In this document: piece by piece, positions 43,615-52,537 of the stretch | Numbering within the stretch: the first letter of the stretch is position 1 | Layout of the letters: each line of letters starts with the position of its first letter | NCBI GenBank assembly: GCA_013298775.1 | Contig: JAAFIV010000009.1 | Location: forward strand, 62,001-126,000 | Length of the DNA stretch: 64,000 nucleotides | Direction: 5' to 3' | Source: Ignavibacteria bacterium | Lineage (GTDB): Bacteria > Bacteroidota > Ignavibacteria > Kapaibacteriales > UBA4661 | Made by a program: the position numbers and the translations under genes | Notes under the pieces: model-generated | Told to the model about the DNA's origin: nothing | The model's input: only the letters and a program-made list of their open reading frames with translations | The model's database searches: none

Positions 43615-44388
43615 TTATTTTTTCTCTGCTGGCTTTGCCATATCTGCTGGCGGCGCGAACATTTTATCATCAATCGCTTTGTCAAATTCTACATTTTTGA
43701 TGACCATTTGGCTCACTGTTTGACCTTTGATTTTTGTTTCGGCACTGCAAGCAACAGTCAAGCCACCAAATTTTTTGAAATCACTGAAATACGTTTCGGA
43801 TTCCGTTTCGCCGCCTTCTCTTGTCTTGCGCTTAGAAACGGTTTTAATTGGCAAATAGCTTTCCGCATCAAAAAAGCGATATTTTACGTCGCCGTGCTTA
43901 TTGGTCACTTTAAGTTTGTATGCCATTGCGCCGTCGAGGTCTTCTTTGCCCATGAGTTCAATTTTGAAGCCTTTCTCTTTGCTATCAATAAACTCGCCGT
44001 CAATATCTGCTTGCTCTTCAGCATCTTTGATTTCTTCTTCGTTCATTACTGCGGGTTTATTCTGCCCTTGAAATGGATTGATTTGCCAGCCGCCCTTGCC
44101 ATCAAACGCATTTTTCATTTGCATACCTTGAAACGAAAGTTCAAAGTACATCATCATTGGACGCTTTTGATAGACTTTCGCAGGAAGTTTCATCGCGCCA
44201 CCACCTTGAATAATCTCAATGTCGGTGATTTGGCTCTTCACCGCTTTTTGCTTTGCCACACCGCCAACAGCGTCGTTGATTTTCGCAACAACATCATCCA
44301 CAGTTTGCGCAGCGAGAGTAAATGTGCCGAGAACAAGCATTGATGCGCCTGCTACGAAGGCTCTTTGTATAGAAGAAAACGATTTCAT
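43615..44388 (-). CDS. LolA-like outer-membrane lipoprotein-sorting fold protein
   Basis: A secreted 257-residue protein with a signal peptide (MKSFSSIQRAFVAGASML, cleavage near LAAQ-TV). The mature part, VDDVVAKINDAVGGVAKQKA then an antiparallel sheet (AKVYQKRPMMMYFELSFQGM, AFDGKGGWQINPFQG), matches the LolA/LolB-like half-barrel widely used to bind lipid or other hydrophobic ligands in the periplasm. KLKVTNKHGDVKYRFFDAES and YLPIKTVSKRK are typical. ATG 44388 preferred over 44403. True lipoprotein carrier function is not proven, since LolA paralogues of this size are diverse. Confidence 0.78.
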   Translation of the reverse strand: MKSFSSIQRAFVAGASMLVLGTFTLAAQTVDDVVAKINDAVGGVAKQKAVKSQITDIEIIQGGGAMKLPAKVYQKRPMMMYFELSFQGMQMKNAFDGKGGWQINPFQGQNKPAVMNEEEIKDAEEQADIDGEFIDSKEKGFKIELMGKEDLDGAMAYKLKVTNKHGDVKYRFFDAESYLPIKTVSKRKTREGGETESETYFSDFKKFGGLTVACSAETKIKGQTVSQMVIKNVEFDKAIDDKMFAPPADMAKPAEKK

Positions 44389-44577
44389 TCGTTTATGCTC
44401 CAAAATAAATGGTAAAAAATAGTAAAAAATACGTCATGCGTTTCTTTGAGTATTTCAAGACGAAGAAAGGTTGAAAAAGTTGCGTGGAATATTGGCATTT
44501 CTGGGTGTACCGAGATTTTGAAAACATCAGAACAAACCGTACATTTGCTCTTCTTCTCACTTCCAAAGGAATCTCAG

Positions 44578-44871
44578 ATGAATAGCGAAATTACAATACT
44601 TGCCAACGTTGTCGGTGGCAAAGCCTGTATTGCTGGAACGCGCGTTTCGGTTCACTCTCTTGCTGCATGGTACAAACGCGGTTTTTCGGCAGAAGAAATA
44701 GCCACGGAATACCCGCAATTACACCTCGCACAGATATATGCGGCATTGTCGTACTACCACGCACACCGCTCTACCATTGACGCAGAGTTGCGTGAAGAAG
44801 AGGCGTTATACGAACACTATGCGGCTGAGTACGTACCACAGCACGCTTCCCACCTTATTGTTTCGGTATGA
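44578..44871 (+). CDS. DUF433 antitoxin
   Basis: A 97-residue small DNA-binding-type protein. The start is set by AAAGGA eight bases before ATG 44578. The DUF433 core is present: NVVGGKACIAGTRVSVHSLA, then WYKRGFSAEEIATEYPQLHL (helix-turn-helix like) and IYAALSYYHAHR. Members are paired with PIN-like DUF5615 proteins as antitoxins that probably also repress the operon. The stop overlaps the next start (ATGA), which is the usual pairing. Confidence 0.9.
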   Translation: MNSEITILANVVGGKACIAGTRVSVHSLAAWYKRGFSAEEIATEYPQLHLAQIYAALSYYHAHRSTIDAELREEEALYEHYAAEYVPQHASHLIVSV

Positions 44872-45233
44872 GCATGACAACAATCAAACTTTTTATTGAT
44901 GAAGATGCTATGTCTCACGCTCTTGTGCAGGGCTTACGGGCGCGGGGCGCGGACGTTACCACTGTGCTACAAGAACATCGAACTGGACTCACCGACCCTG
45001 AACAACTTGCCTTTGCCACTGCCGAAAACAGAGCCATCTACACCTTCAATGTTGCTGATTTTGTGCGCCTCCACACTGCATATCTCGCCGAATCAAAATC
45101 CCATGCTGGCATTATTCTTGCTGACCGTACACGCCATTCTGTTGGCGAACAGATTCGCCGCGCACTGCATCTGCTCGCAAGCAAAAATGCTGATGATATG
45201 CGGAATGCGATAGAATTTCTCAGTAATTGGTAG
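44868..45233 (+). CDS. DUF5615 PIN-like toxin
   Basis: A 121-residue protein of the DUF5615 family, predicted to be a nuclease with the PIN fold. Acidic residues of the active site lie in KLFIDEDAMS (near residues 10-12) and in YTFNVADFVRLH, and the C-terminal part HAGIILADRTRHSVGEQIRR supports the fold. The start overlaps the DUF433 stop by four bases. Its RNA target is unknown. A toxin-antitoxin role follows from family pairing, not from direct evidence. Confidence 0.88.
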   Translation: MSMTTIKLFIDEDAMSHALVQGLRARGADVTTVLQEHRTGLTDPEQLAFATAENRAIYTFNVADFVRLHTAYLAESKSHAGIILADRTRHSVGEQIRRALHLLASKNADDMRNAIEFLSNW

Positions 45234-45259
45234 TTCCTGATTGCATCCTGCACCATTGC

Positions 45260-46360
45260 TTATCCCTGAAAAATACGTGCATACAAGCCATGTCCATGCT
45301 CGGCAAACTGTTCAAACAGCCCCGTGTACCATTGCGCCAACGAAGCACCTGCGGTACGGGACTCTGCAAGGTCGAGCGCACTCGCCACGCCGCCTGTGCG
45401 GATAATGTGAAACTCCTCACGTGGCGGATGCGTGGCAAGATACTCCTTCGCAGAGCGCGTGAGTGCAAGCGAGCAAGCGCGGAGTGGCTCGCCGCTTACG
45501 CCGCCGCCGAAGGTTGAGGTAAAATAGTCGAAGGACGCATAGTCTCTGGGGTTCAGCGTGGTGCGGTGTTGCGCGTATTGCGTGGAAGTATTTCCGAAGT
45601 TTACGCCGTCGTAGCCAAGTGTTGTCAAAACGTCCAGAAGCCTTGCTACGTCTTGCGTTGCGGTATCGTTGGAGAATTTCACGACAACGGGCAAATGGCG
45701 CAATCGTTTTTTGAGGAATGCTGTTGCAATGAATTCTAATCGTTCAGAAATGGCTTCAAAGCTGGAGGAACCATGCGCAACATTCGGACAGCTTTCGTTG
45801 ATTTCCAGAAAATGTACACCCGCTCGGTCGTACATCTGCATTCCCGCGACTAATTCCTCCAATGCCACTTCGCCACTTGATTCTGGTGCAGTCATCAAGC
45901 TCGCCCCCATCGGAAAACCTGCATGGTGTGGAAATGCCGATAAACGCTTCGCAACGGCTGCATGACCACTGTTTGGCAGCCCAAGCCAGTTCGAGGCAGC
46001 GCGTGAGTTTGGGTACGGCGCGAAGGGCTTGGCTATGCCGTTGCGCGTGTTGCCAGTGCGTGCGTGCGTGGTGGTGGTTCCTGCGAGATAGCCGCCCGCG
46101 CCTTGTCTGTACGAGAGTTCGTAGCCTTCGCCATTTTTAAACAGTCCTGCTGCATTCATCAAACCATTGCGAAATTCTATTCCCCAGCATGTAACAGCGT
46201 GTTCCTCTGCAATGCGCACAAATGCTGGCTTTTCAGCAAAGTACGCCGAGAGAAAAACATTCCGCCCCGCAGAGTAAATTTGCGTTGCGGTTTCGGGTGC
46301 AAAGTGTGTGATGATGGGACGTGCAAGGTGGTCGAGCCGAGCAATAGTTTCGCTTATCAT
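45260..46360 (-). CDS. pyrD: Dihydroorotate dehydrogenase
   Basis: Oxidises dihydroorotate to orotate in pyrimidine synthesis, using FMN. Motifs: RNGLMNAAGLFKNG, YLAGTTTTHARTGNTRNG (FMN phosphate region), NWLGLPNSG, LEINESCPNV (catalytic-loop region; Ser at the active site), PVVVKFSND, VNFGNTS, FGGGVSGEPLRACSLALTR and IIRTGGVASALDLAES. The layout fits a class 2 membrane-linked enzyme that reduces quinone. ATG 46360 (MISETIARLDHLARP) is preferred over a longer form. Length of 366 residues fits. Its sequence of the loop, with SGEPL, is more like bacterial PyrD2 than PyrDB. Confidence 0.88.
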   Translation of the reverse strand: MISETIARLDHLARPIITHFAPETATQIYSAGRNVFLSAYFAEKPAFVRIAEEHAVTCWGIEFRNGLMNAAGLFKNGEGYELSYRQGAGGYLAGTTTTHARTGNTRNGIAKPFAPYPNSRAASNWLGLPNSGHAAVAKRLSAFPHHAGFPMGASLMTAPESSGEVALEELVAGMQMYDRAGVHFLEINESCPNVAHGSSSFEAISERLEFIATAFLKKRLRHLPVVVKFSNDTATQDVARLLDVLTTLGYDGVNFGNTSTQYAQHRTTLNPRDYASFDYFTSTFGGGVSGEPLRACSLALTRSAKEYLATHPPREEFHIIRTGGVASALDLAESRTAGASLAQWYTGLFEQFAEHGHGLYARIFQG

Positions 46361-46627
46361 GGTGAGTTTGTATTGTGAAGTTTGGTGAATGCGATACGGA
46401 AGAAGAAAAGAGCGGCGCAAAATACGGAAATTGCTTCATCTTTTTTAATAACGAAAAGAGCAAAATTGTTACGAAATGTTAATCTTTTTTGCCAACATTT
46501 GAGCGTACTGTAACTTGTTTTATCTGCTTTCGTATGAATCGTGAGGCAAATTTTTTTAGCAAAATCGTATTCCCAATTATACTTCAGATTACCCTTCTCT
46601 TTTCATTTTTTATTCGGGAGAAATCTT

Positions 46628-47380
46628 ATGAACCGCACCATTCCTTCATTTCTGAGCATGATTGCACTTGCTTTCGTGCTACATGTAGGTTTTTTGACTC
46701 CAACAGCTTCCGCGCAAGGATTTTTCACGGATGTCAAGCGTGCTGTTGCGAATATCTTCTCGCCGAAAGTAGTTGGGAGCGGCATTATGGCAAAAGAAAC
46801 GCGGGAGTTCGGGAATTTCCACACGGTCGTTGTTGATGCGCCTTTTGGCGTTGATATTGAATCCCAAGCAAATACCTCGAATGTGTATTTGGAGGGCGAT
46901 GATAATATCTTGCCACTTATTTCCACAACCCTGAAGAATGGCGTGCTGACTATCTCCGTAAGCAATGAAGTCAATACGCAAGGCTTCGAGAATAAACGCT
47001 TGACCGTCATTGTCCACGCGCCAAACGCCGAGCGTGTTGAACTCTACGGTGCAGGAAGTGTGGATGTTACGAACATCAATAGCCCAAATTATGCGTTAAA
47101 AATGCACGGCGTGGGAAGCCTCGACGCGCAAGGAACGGTGGGCAATCTGAGCATTGATGCCAATGGCATTGGTACGGTGAATGCGAAGAGCCTGAAAGCG
47201 CAAAATGCAAAAGTAGAATCGCATGGCATCGGCTCGACAAGCGTGTATGCAAGCACGAATCTGGATATTACTCTTTCTGGTATTGGAAGTTTGGTCTATT
47301 ATGGCAATCCAGCACATTTTACAAAAAATGTTGGTGGCATTGGCTCGGTAAGCAAGGGTTCATCGGGTGTGCAGCCGTAA
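46628..47380 (+). CDS. GIN-domain (DUF2807) secreted protein
   Basis: A 250-residue exported protein with a signal peptide (MNRTIPSFLSMIALAFVLH, cleavage near ASAQ-GF). The start is set by GGGAGAAATCTT before ATG 46628. The remainder is a right-handed beta-helix type GIN domain: REFGNFHTVVVDAPFGVDIE, LPLISTTLKNGVLTISVSNE, then repeated strands with the pattern ...GVGSLDAQGTVGNLSIDANG. Such proteins are common in Bacteroidota, of unknown function. Alone on the plus strand, opposite pyrD. Confidence 0.87.
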   Translation: MNRTIPSFLSMIALAFVLHVGFLTPTASAQGFFTDVKRAVANIFSPKVVGSGIMAKETREFGNFHTVVVDAPFGVDIESQANTSNVYLEGDDNILPLISTTLKNGVLTISVSNEVNTQGFENKRLTVIVHAPNAERVELYGAGSVDVTNINSPNYALKMHGVGSLDAQGTVGNLSIDANGIGTVNAKSLKAQNAKVESHGIGSTSVYASTNLDITLSGIGSLVYYGNPAHFTKNVGGIGSVSKGSSGVQP

Positions 47381-47689
47381 GCGCGGAGAATCGGATAGAA
47401 AAAAAACAGCGAACGCATGTGCCAAAACATCTACCAGCACACACGCCCGCCGTGGATAAAAGAAATGCGGCTGCCAATTTACAAAAGCTGCGTGAATTAG
47501 TACGAGAATATTTCATTGCCCGCACTTTCTGACCACTATTGCGCACACTCTTGATTTTGCCTATTAGGACTTTCGCAAACGGCGCAGACAAGAGTGTCTG
47601 CGCTACCATCAGGCTTCGGTTTCATCTGGCTTCGGTAGGGCGTAACACTCTTGTCTGCCCCATAAAACAAACCTTTCGCGAAAGTTCTA
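47381..47689. other. Gap between GIN-domain gene and mrdA
   Basis: 309 bp. The right 125 bases hold the palindromic element listed next. The left part has a weak hairpin (CACACGCCCGCCGTGG region) and no gene. Confidence 0.5.
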
Positions 47690-47690
47690 C
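47565..47690. mobile_element. Palindromic element with TAGGACTTTCGC ends, second copy
   Basis: Left end TAGGACTTTCGCAAACGGCG and right end CGCGAAAGTTCTA match the element at 7565-7674, with a longer middle (an extra TTCGGTTTCATCTGGC insertion). Its right end adjoins and overlaps the TAG stop codon of mrdA. Confidence 0.72.
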
Positions 47691-49588
47691 TATTGTTCGC
47701 TGCTGCGGCGTGCAATCTCCTGTGCTGTCGGGCGCGTAGAATCTTGTTTCGGCGTGCCGTTACCATTACCACTGCCACTGCCATTACTATTTCCGCTCGA
47801 CTGCTGTGCTTTTTCTTTGTCAAGGCGTTGCAATGCAAAAAACTTTTCCATAATTTTTTGTGCAATCGGAGAGGCAATACTACCACCAAACCCTGCATTT
47901 TCAATCATCACGCACAGCGCGATTTGAGGCTTTTCGCGAGGTGCAAAGCAGATAAACCATGCGTGGTCTTTTTCCTGCGTGTTTTGTGCAGTTCCTGTTT
48001 TTCCGCACACTGTTATCCCTTCAATTTGAGCATTCGTCGCCGTTCCACCGCCTTGTACCACCGCCGCCATGCCGTCGTGGATAATGTCGAAATACTCCGT
48101 TTTAATCGGAACTTGTTTTGATGCGACGGACAATGGTTGCTCTTCACCAGAAATTCTATCTACCAGCGAGCGCACAATGTGTGGCTGATTCCACATGCCT
48201 TTATTGGCGAGCGTTGCCGCGTAGGTTGCCATTTGAAGCGGTGTTACTCCGACCTCGCCCTGCCCAATGCCCCAATTCACCAGCACGCCTTGGCTCCAAC
48301 CATTTTTTCCAAAACGACGATTCATATATTGCTCGCTTGGAAGAATTCCTGTGCCTTCATCAATCACGTCATTGCTCATGCGCGAGCCGAATCCGAACAT
48401 TTTGCCGTACTGCTCGAAGCGTTTCACGCCAAGTTTTAAGCCAAGTTGGTAAAAGTACGAATTGCAGGAAACCTGCACTGCGCGGCGCACATTGATTGCA
48501 CCATGCGTTCCGCCGTGACACTTGAACGATTTATTGCCATACTGAAACGCTCCTGCGCAATAAAACGTGGAGCTTTCGGTAACAATTCCCTCTTGCAATC
48601 CCGCCAAAGCCATAAGCATTTTCCACGTCGAGCCAGGCGGATAGGCGGTTTGCGTAGCGCGGTTGAACATCGGTGTTTCGGGGTCGTTGGCAATAGAATC
48701 GTATATGGTTTTCGGTGTGCGCCCGCTAAACTTGCGTAAATCGTAGTCGGGTTTGCTCACAAGTGCAAGGATTTCTCCCGTTGCTGGGTCAATCGCCACC
48801 GCCGCGCCGCGCCGTTGGATGAGGGAATCAATATAGTCCTGAAGGCGAATATCTATGCCGAGTTTGAGGTCGAAACCGTCATTTGCACTAATATCGCTTT
48901 TGCCATTGTTGAAGCTCGCCACGCGTTGCCCCAGCACGTTCACAGCAACGAATTCCGTTCCTTTGCGCCCACGCAGAAAGTTTTCATAACTGGCTTCAAT
49001 GCCAGAGTGTCCGATAGCATCGCCCGGACGGTAGTAATCGCCCATTTGCGCGAGCTGCGCTTCAGCAATTTCTTTGGTATAGCCGAAAAGATGCGGTGAA
49101 TTACCACCAAAATCGTACACGCGCTTCGATTCCGACACCACCGCCACGCCCGGCAACTCATTCCGATTCTCCTCCAATGCCGCAATAATACGAGCATCGG
49201 CATCGCGATACACCTTGATTGGCGTTGTGCCAGCAATGCGCTTATACCGTTCTACCTTTGCACGGATTTCTTCTTCGTCGCTTTCCAAAATCGTTGCAAG
49301 AAAAGTAAGCGTCCGCATATCAAACTCGGCGGGAGTAATCGTTACCGAGAGCGATGGCGTATTATGGACAATCCGTGCGCCTGTGCGGTCGAACATTGCG
49401 CCGCGCACGGGTTCTTTGATAACTTGTTTAATTGCCTGAAGCTCAGATTTGGAGCGGTATTCCTCGCCTTCAATGATTTGCAGCTGCACTAAGCGTCCAG
49501 CATACACCGCAGCAATCAAGGCAATAATGCCGTAGAGAATGCGTCTTCGCTGGGCTGTGCCGAATTCACTTGACCCAAAAATTTCCAT
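47690..49588 (-). CDS. mrdA: Penicillin-binding protein 2 (MrdA)
   Basis: Class B transpeptidase that crosslinks peptidoglycan during cell elongation. One N-terminal anchor helix (residues 17-33). Catalytic motifs: Ser320-Thr-Trp-Lys323 in YPPGSTWKML, Ser374-Cys-Asn in QVSCNSYFYQLG, and Lys530-Thr-Gly in TVCGKTGTAQN. The dimerisation-domain start RGAMFDRTG is typical. The C-terminal tail (residues 590-632) is Ser/Gly/Asn-rich. Length of 632 residues is normal. RodA and MreBCD are not in the window. The stop codon overlaps the end of the repeat element. Confidence 0.95.
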   Translation of the reverse strand: MEIFGSSEFGTAQRRRILYGIIALIAAVYAGRLVQLQIIEGEEYRSKSELQAIKQVIKEPVRGAMFDRTGARIVHNTPSLSVTITPAEFDMRTLTFLATILESDEEEIRAKVERYKRIAGTTPIKVYRDADARIIAALEENRNELPGVAVVSESKRVYDFGGNSPHLFGYTKEIAEAQLAQMGDYYRPGDAIGHSGIEASYENFLRGRKGTEFVAVNVLGQRVASFNNGKSDISANDGFDLKLGIDIRLQDYIDSLIQRRGAAVAIDPATGEILALVSKPDYDLRKFSGRTPKTIYDSIANDPETPMFNRATQTAYPPGSTWKMLMALAGLQEGIVTESSTFYCAGAFQYGNKSFKCHGGTHGAINVRRAVQVSCNSYFYQLGLKLGVKRFEQYGKMFGFGSRMSNDVIDEGTGILPSEQYMNRRFGKNGWSQGVLVNWGIGQGEVGVTPLQMATYAATLANKGMWNQPHIVRSLVDRISGEEQPLSVASKQVPIKTEYFDIIHDGMAAVVQGGGTATNAQIEGITVCGKTGTAQNTQEKDHAWFICFAPREKPQIALCVMIENAGFGGSIASPIAQKIMEKFFALQRLDKEKAQQSSGNSNGSGSGNGNGTPKQDSTRPTAQEIARRSSEQ

Positions 49589-49704
49589 AAAGCTCGTGGA
49601 TACTTGTGTTGTAAGAGGTGAAATGTTAATACCGTTTTTGCTGGAAGCTCACAAGGCAGTGTAAGCCTCGTGTTTTCCAAAATTACCACCAAAACCTGTT
49701 ACCA

Positions 49705-51003
49705 TCAAAACTTGACCGCGACACCTGCTGAAAGCAAGTGGAACGTACTGCGATTGTAATCCACCGACACCACCACTGGACCCAGATAATACGACACACC
49801 CAGCGTTCCGCGCAATGCTGCATCGCTGAGTGCGACGCTCTTTGTTTGCGGCTGCGTGTCGCCTGGATAGCCTTCGGCGGCATTGACGGCGTAGAAGAAA
49901 TTCCCCTGCGCGTCGCGCTGAAGCTGCAACAAGCCAAGCTGCCCCTGCAATTCAAAGGGAATGACAAACGTGTAGGAAGCATTGATGCTAAGATTGTCGT
50001 AAGCAAGACCGCCGTAGAGTTCAAAATTGCCCCAACGCTTGCTGGCGTGGACGTTTGCGGTGAAAATGTTTGCGTCCGCACGAAGGCGTGCGCCCGTAAC
50101 GCCAATGGTGTTTGTGAGCGTGGTGGCTTGGTACACGGCTTGTACAGCCAGTTCCAGAGGCGGATTGACCATATATTGCGAAAGGCTGTGTTTTAATCCA
50201 ATCGCCGCAAAACCAAAATTGCCAATGTTATTGCCCCAGTTAATTTGCGGCAAATACCGAAGGAGCAATTCCGTTCCGAAGAGCGAGCCAATCTCAATTT
50301 GCGGCATAGCAAGCGGCAGATATTGCAGATTCTGTCCGCTTGGGAGCGGATACTCATCGGGCAAACGCTCAATATAGGGCAGCACGGAAGTACGCGTCGC
50401 TGCTGGCAAGAGGAGAAGCGGGTCGCCAGCAACGGGATTCTGGAGGCGTTGGCGGAAATATTCTTTGGGAATTTTGAACCGTTGCTGCACCGTGCCGAAG
50501 AACGTCGGCGCATTTGCGGGAATCTCAATTTTCTTGTCCCTGATTCCATCGCCCAGCACCACGCGGAATGCGTAGCCAACAAGTCCAGCCGTGTCGCGTA
50601 TGTTCACTGTTGGAAAGATGCTGGCATACCGCCCAACACTTGCCAAATCAAAGGTTGCAGTAGGCAATTCGGGTGTGTAGGTGAATTGGTCAGGATTCAC
50701 CGCACCCAACATGCCATGAACACCGATGCGAATGTAAAAACCGTTTTTCCGCGCCACTTCTGCGCTTTGGTAGGTACGCGCATTGACGTTGGAATTGAGT
50801 AATTGCACAAGCGGATTTAAGTATTTCACGCTATTGAGTAGAAACAGCTCGCCACCAAAATCCCGTACAACCGCCACCGTAAGCGGGTCGGCGCGTTGTT
50901 GCGCAAGAAGTACGACGTTAGAGAGGAGTACAACAATAACAACAGGTATTGTCTCCAAGCAAGATTTTATGCGGGAGAGCGGGAAAAGCGAGAGAAGGTT
51001 CAT
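49705..51003 (-). CDS. Outer-membrane beta-barrel protein, hypothetical
   Basis: A 432-residue exported protein (signal peptide hydrophobic around 20-35, LLAQ-QRAD). Long segments have amphipathic strands (FYIRIGVHGMLGAVNPDQFT, RLRADANIFTANVHASKRWG) and the chain ends in VAVKF, a barrel-type C-terminus. It resembles DUF6588-type proteins, but the family is not certain. It lies 116 bases upstream of mrdA on the same strand; co-transcription is possible. Confidence 0.68.
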   Translation of the reverse strand: MNLLSLFPLSRIKSCLETIPVVIVVLLSNVVLLAQQRADPLTVAVVRDFGGELFLLNSVKYLNPLVQLLNSNVNARTYQSAEVARKNGFYIRIGVHGMLGAVNPDQFTYTPELPTATFDLASVGRYASIFPTVNIRDTAGLVGYAFRVVLGDGIRDKKIEIPANAPTFFGTVQQRFKIPKEYFRQRLQNPVAGDPLLLLPAATRTSVLPYIERLPDEYPLPSGQNLQYLPLAMPQIEIGSLFGTELLLRYLPQINWGNNIGNFGFAAIGLKHSLSQYMVNPPLELAVQAVYQATTLTNTIGVTGARLRADANIFTANVHASKRWGNFELYGGLAYDNLSINASYTFVIPFELQGQLGLLQLQRDAQGNFFYAVNAAEGYPGDTQPQTKSVALSDAALRGTLGVSYYLGPVVVSVDYNRSTFHLLSAGVAVKF

Positions 51004-51336
51004 AAAGTAAAAAGTAACATCAAATAATTCTGCATCACACGAAAATACACATTTTTACGGTAGATTTACGATAGATTAGCACGGTGAACTTGTTAAAAAA
51101 ATGCGTAAAAAAATGCTAGATTGCGCTTCACTTGTCACGTCTTTCCGTCGGGCGGCTGAGAAGCTCGTGAACGCTGCCATTCGGCGGGTAAGTCGCGCTG
51201 GCACAACACCTGCCGGACGGCTACTCTGTCGGTGATAACAGCCGCCCGACAGGATAATGTTGTACCAGATAATGTTGTACCAGTTATCGTGATGCACGTT
51301 TTCTCACTTTCCCCTCATATTCTCTTCACAACTCGC
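51004..51336. other. Divergent gap with MITE copy D
   Basis: 333 bp between the outer-membrane gene and coaX. Apart from the MITE-like copy at 51126-51287, I see AT-rich sequence and no gene. Promoters of both genes must lie here or within the element. Confidence 0.5.
51126..51287. mobile_element. MITE-like element, copy D (diverged)
   Basis: GTCGGGCGGCTG at 51147 and CAGCCGCCCGAC at 51239 match the inner stem of copies A-C and the core orientation of C. The outer ends are decayed; the right end is expanded by two tandem ATAATGTTGTACCAG units (51254-51283), ending AGTTAT. No target duplication is seen. Confidence 0.7.
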
Positions 51337-52155
51337 ATGAATGCTGACACTATCATTGCTGGAGCAATAGACATCGGCAATACACGGATAAAAATCCTTG
51401 CTGATAATCAATTTTTTGCCGCCGACCTCACCAGTTCGTGGCAAGAAGCAATGCACAAGTATTTGTGGAATTTTTCTGGCAAAAGCGTTCTTTTGGGCGT
51501 GTCGTCGGTGAATCCGGAAGCGTTTGCGCAATTAGAAATCGAACTGAAAAAGCGCAGCAATATTCGCTGGAAAGCCCTTTCTGATGCCTTCCGCGAGCAG
51601 AATCTCGTGGATGTTTCTGGCATTCAAGGTATTGGCACCGACCGCGTTCTGAGCTTGATTGGCGCACTGCATCACGCGTTGGAGCGTTTTCCATCGCGCA
51701 TTATGCCAATTATTACCATTGACTGTGGCACTGCCGTAACAGTGAATGCTCTCAATACACGGCGTAAATGCTTGGGTGGAGCGATTTTGCCTGGCGTAGG
51801 CACGCAACTTCGCGCGCTGCACCATTTCACCCAGCAATTGCCCGAAGTCGAGGTCGGTTTTGAAGATGCAAGCACTGGCACAAGTACCGCTCAGGCGATG
51901 CGTATTGGCGTGGTGCGGGGCGTGGCGGGCGCGTTGAAGGAAATTACGCAAACAATTATTGAGCGCGATTTTCAAGGGGAATTGCCAATGGTCATTATCA
52001 CGGGCGGCGATGCTGGGCTGGTGCTGAAGGCATTGGAGGCGTGGCACGTTGCGCCCTTGCATGAACCGCATTTAGTGCTGAATGGCGCAAGTGCGCTGAT
52101 GGCACAATGGATGCAGGAATCGCTCACCGCAAGTGGTACTGCGCTGTTGCGGTGA
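51337..52155 (+). CDS. coaX: Type III pantothenate kinase
   Basis: Phosphorylates pantothenate, the first step of coenzyme A synthesis, and needs a monovalent cation. Family motifs: AIDIGNTRIKI (ATP phosphate loop), GIGTDRVLSLIGALHH (pantothenate loop), ITIDCGTAVTVNAL, GGAILPGVGTQLRALH and VIITGGDAGLV. 272 residues is normal. ATG 51337 (MNADTIIAGAIDIGNT) is preferred over 51292. Promoter could lie in the upstream MITE-like element. Confidence 0.93.
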   Translation: MNADTIIAGAIDIGNTRIKILADNQFFAADLTSSWQEAMHKYLWNFSGKSVLLGVSSVNPEAFAQLEIELKKRSNIRWKALSDAFREQNLVDVSGIQGIGTDRVLSLIGALHHALERFPSRIMPIITIDCGTAVTVNALNTRRKCLGGAILPGVGTQLRALHHFTQQLPEVEVGFEDASTGTSTAQAMRIGVVRGVAGALKEITQTIIERDFQGELPMVIITGGDAGLVLKALEAWHVAPLHEPHLVLNGASALMAQWMQESLTASGTALLR

Positions 52156-52291
52156 TTGGCATTGTTCGGAAGTATTGTCGTGTTTTCTCGTTTTCATGGT
52201 GCGCAAATGCACGCGGCTTTGTATATTTGTTACCTACGTTTTTTAGTCAATAGATTTTTTCCTATCCTAAGCCTTCAAAAGCAATAATTGA

Positions 52292-52490
52292 TACGTAATG
52301 CGAATTAAAAGTTAAGTTAAGCTAAGTTATTGATTTTTTTTAACACTGATTGGACTGATTTCACTGAAGAACACAGATTTTTTGAGAATACAGCACTGTT
52401 TTGATTTTTCCTAACATATTTGTCAATCAGCGTTTATCAGCGAAATCAGTCCAATCAGCGTCAAAAACTATCTTTTAATCCGCATACGTA
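52292..52490. mobile_element. 199-bp palindromic element with TACGTAATGCG ends
   Basis: Terminal repeats TACGTAATGCGAATTAAAAG and CTTTTAATCCGCATACGTA; inner arms at 52342-52367 and 52437-52462 (AACACTGATTGGACTGATTT and complement) differ at two positions. Between the arms are 69 bp of AT-rich sequence. ATAATT near both outer flanks may be a target duplication, but spacing is unequal. It lies 48-250 bp upstream of the amylase. Confidence 0.7.
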
Positions 52491-52537
52491 CATAATTTAT
52501 CCAAGAATCAAGTAAACAAGCAAGGAGCGAGTGTGTT

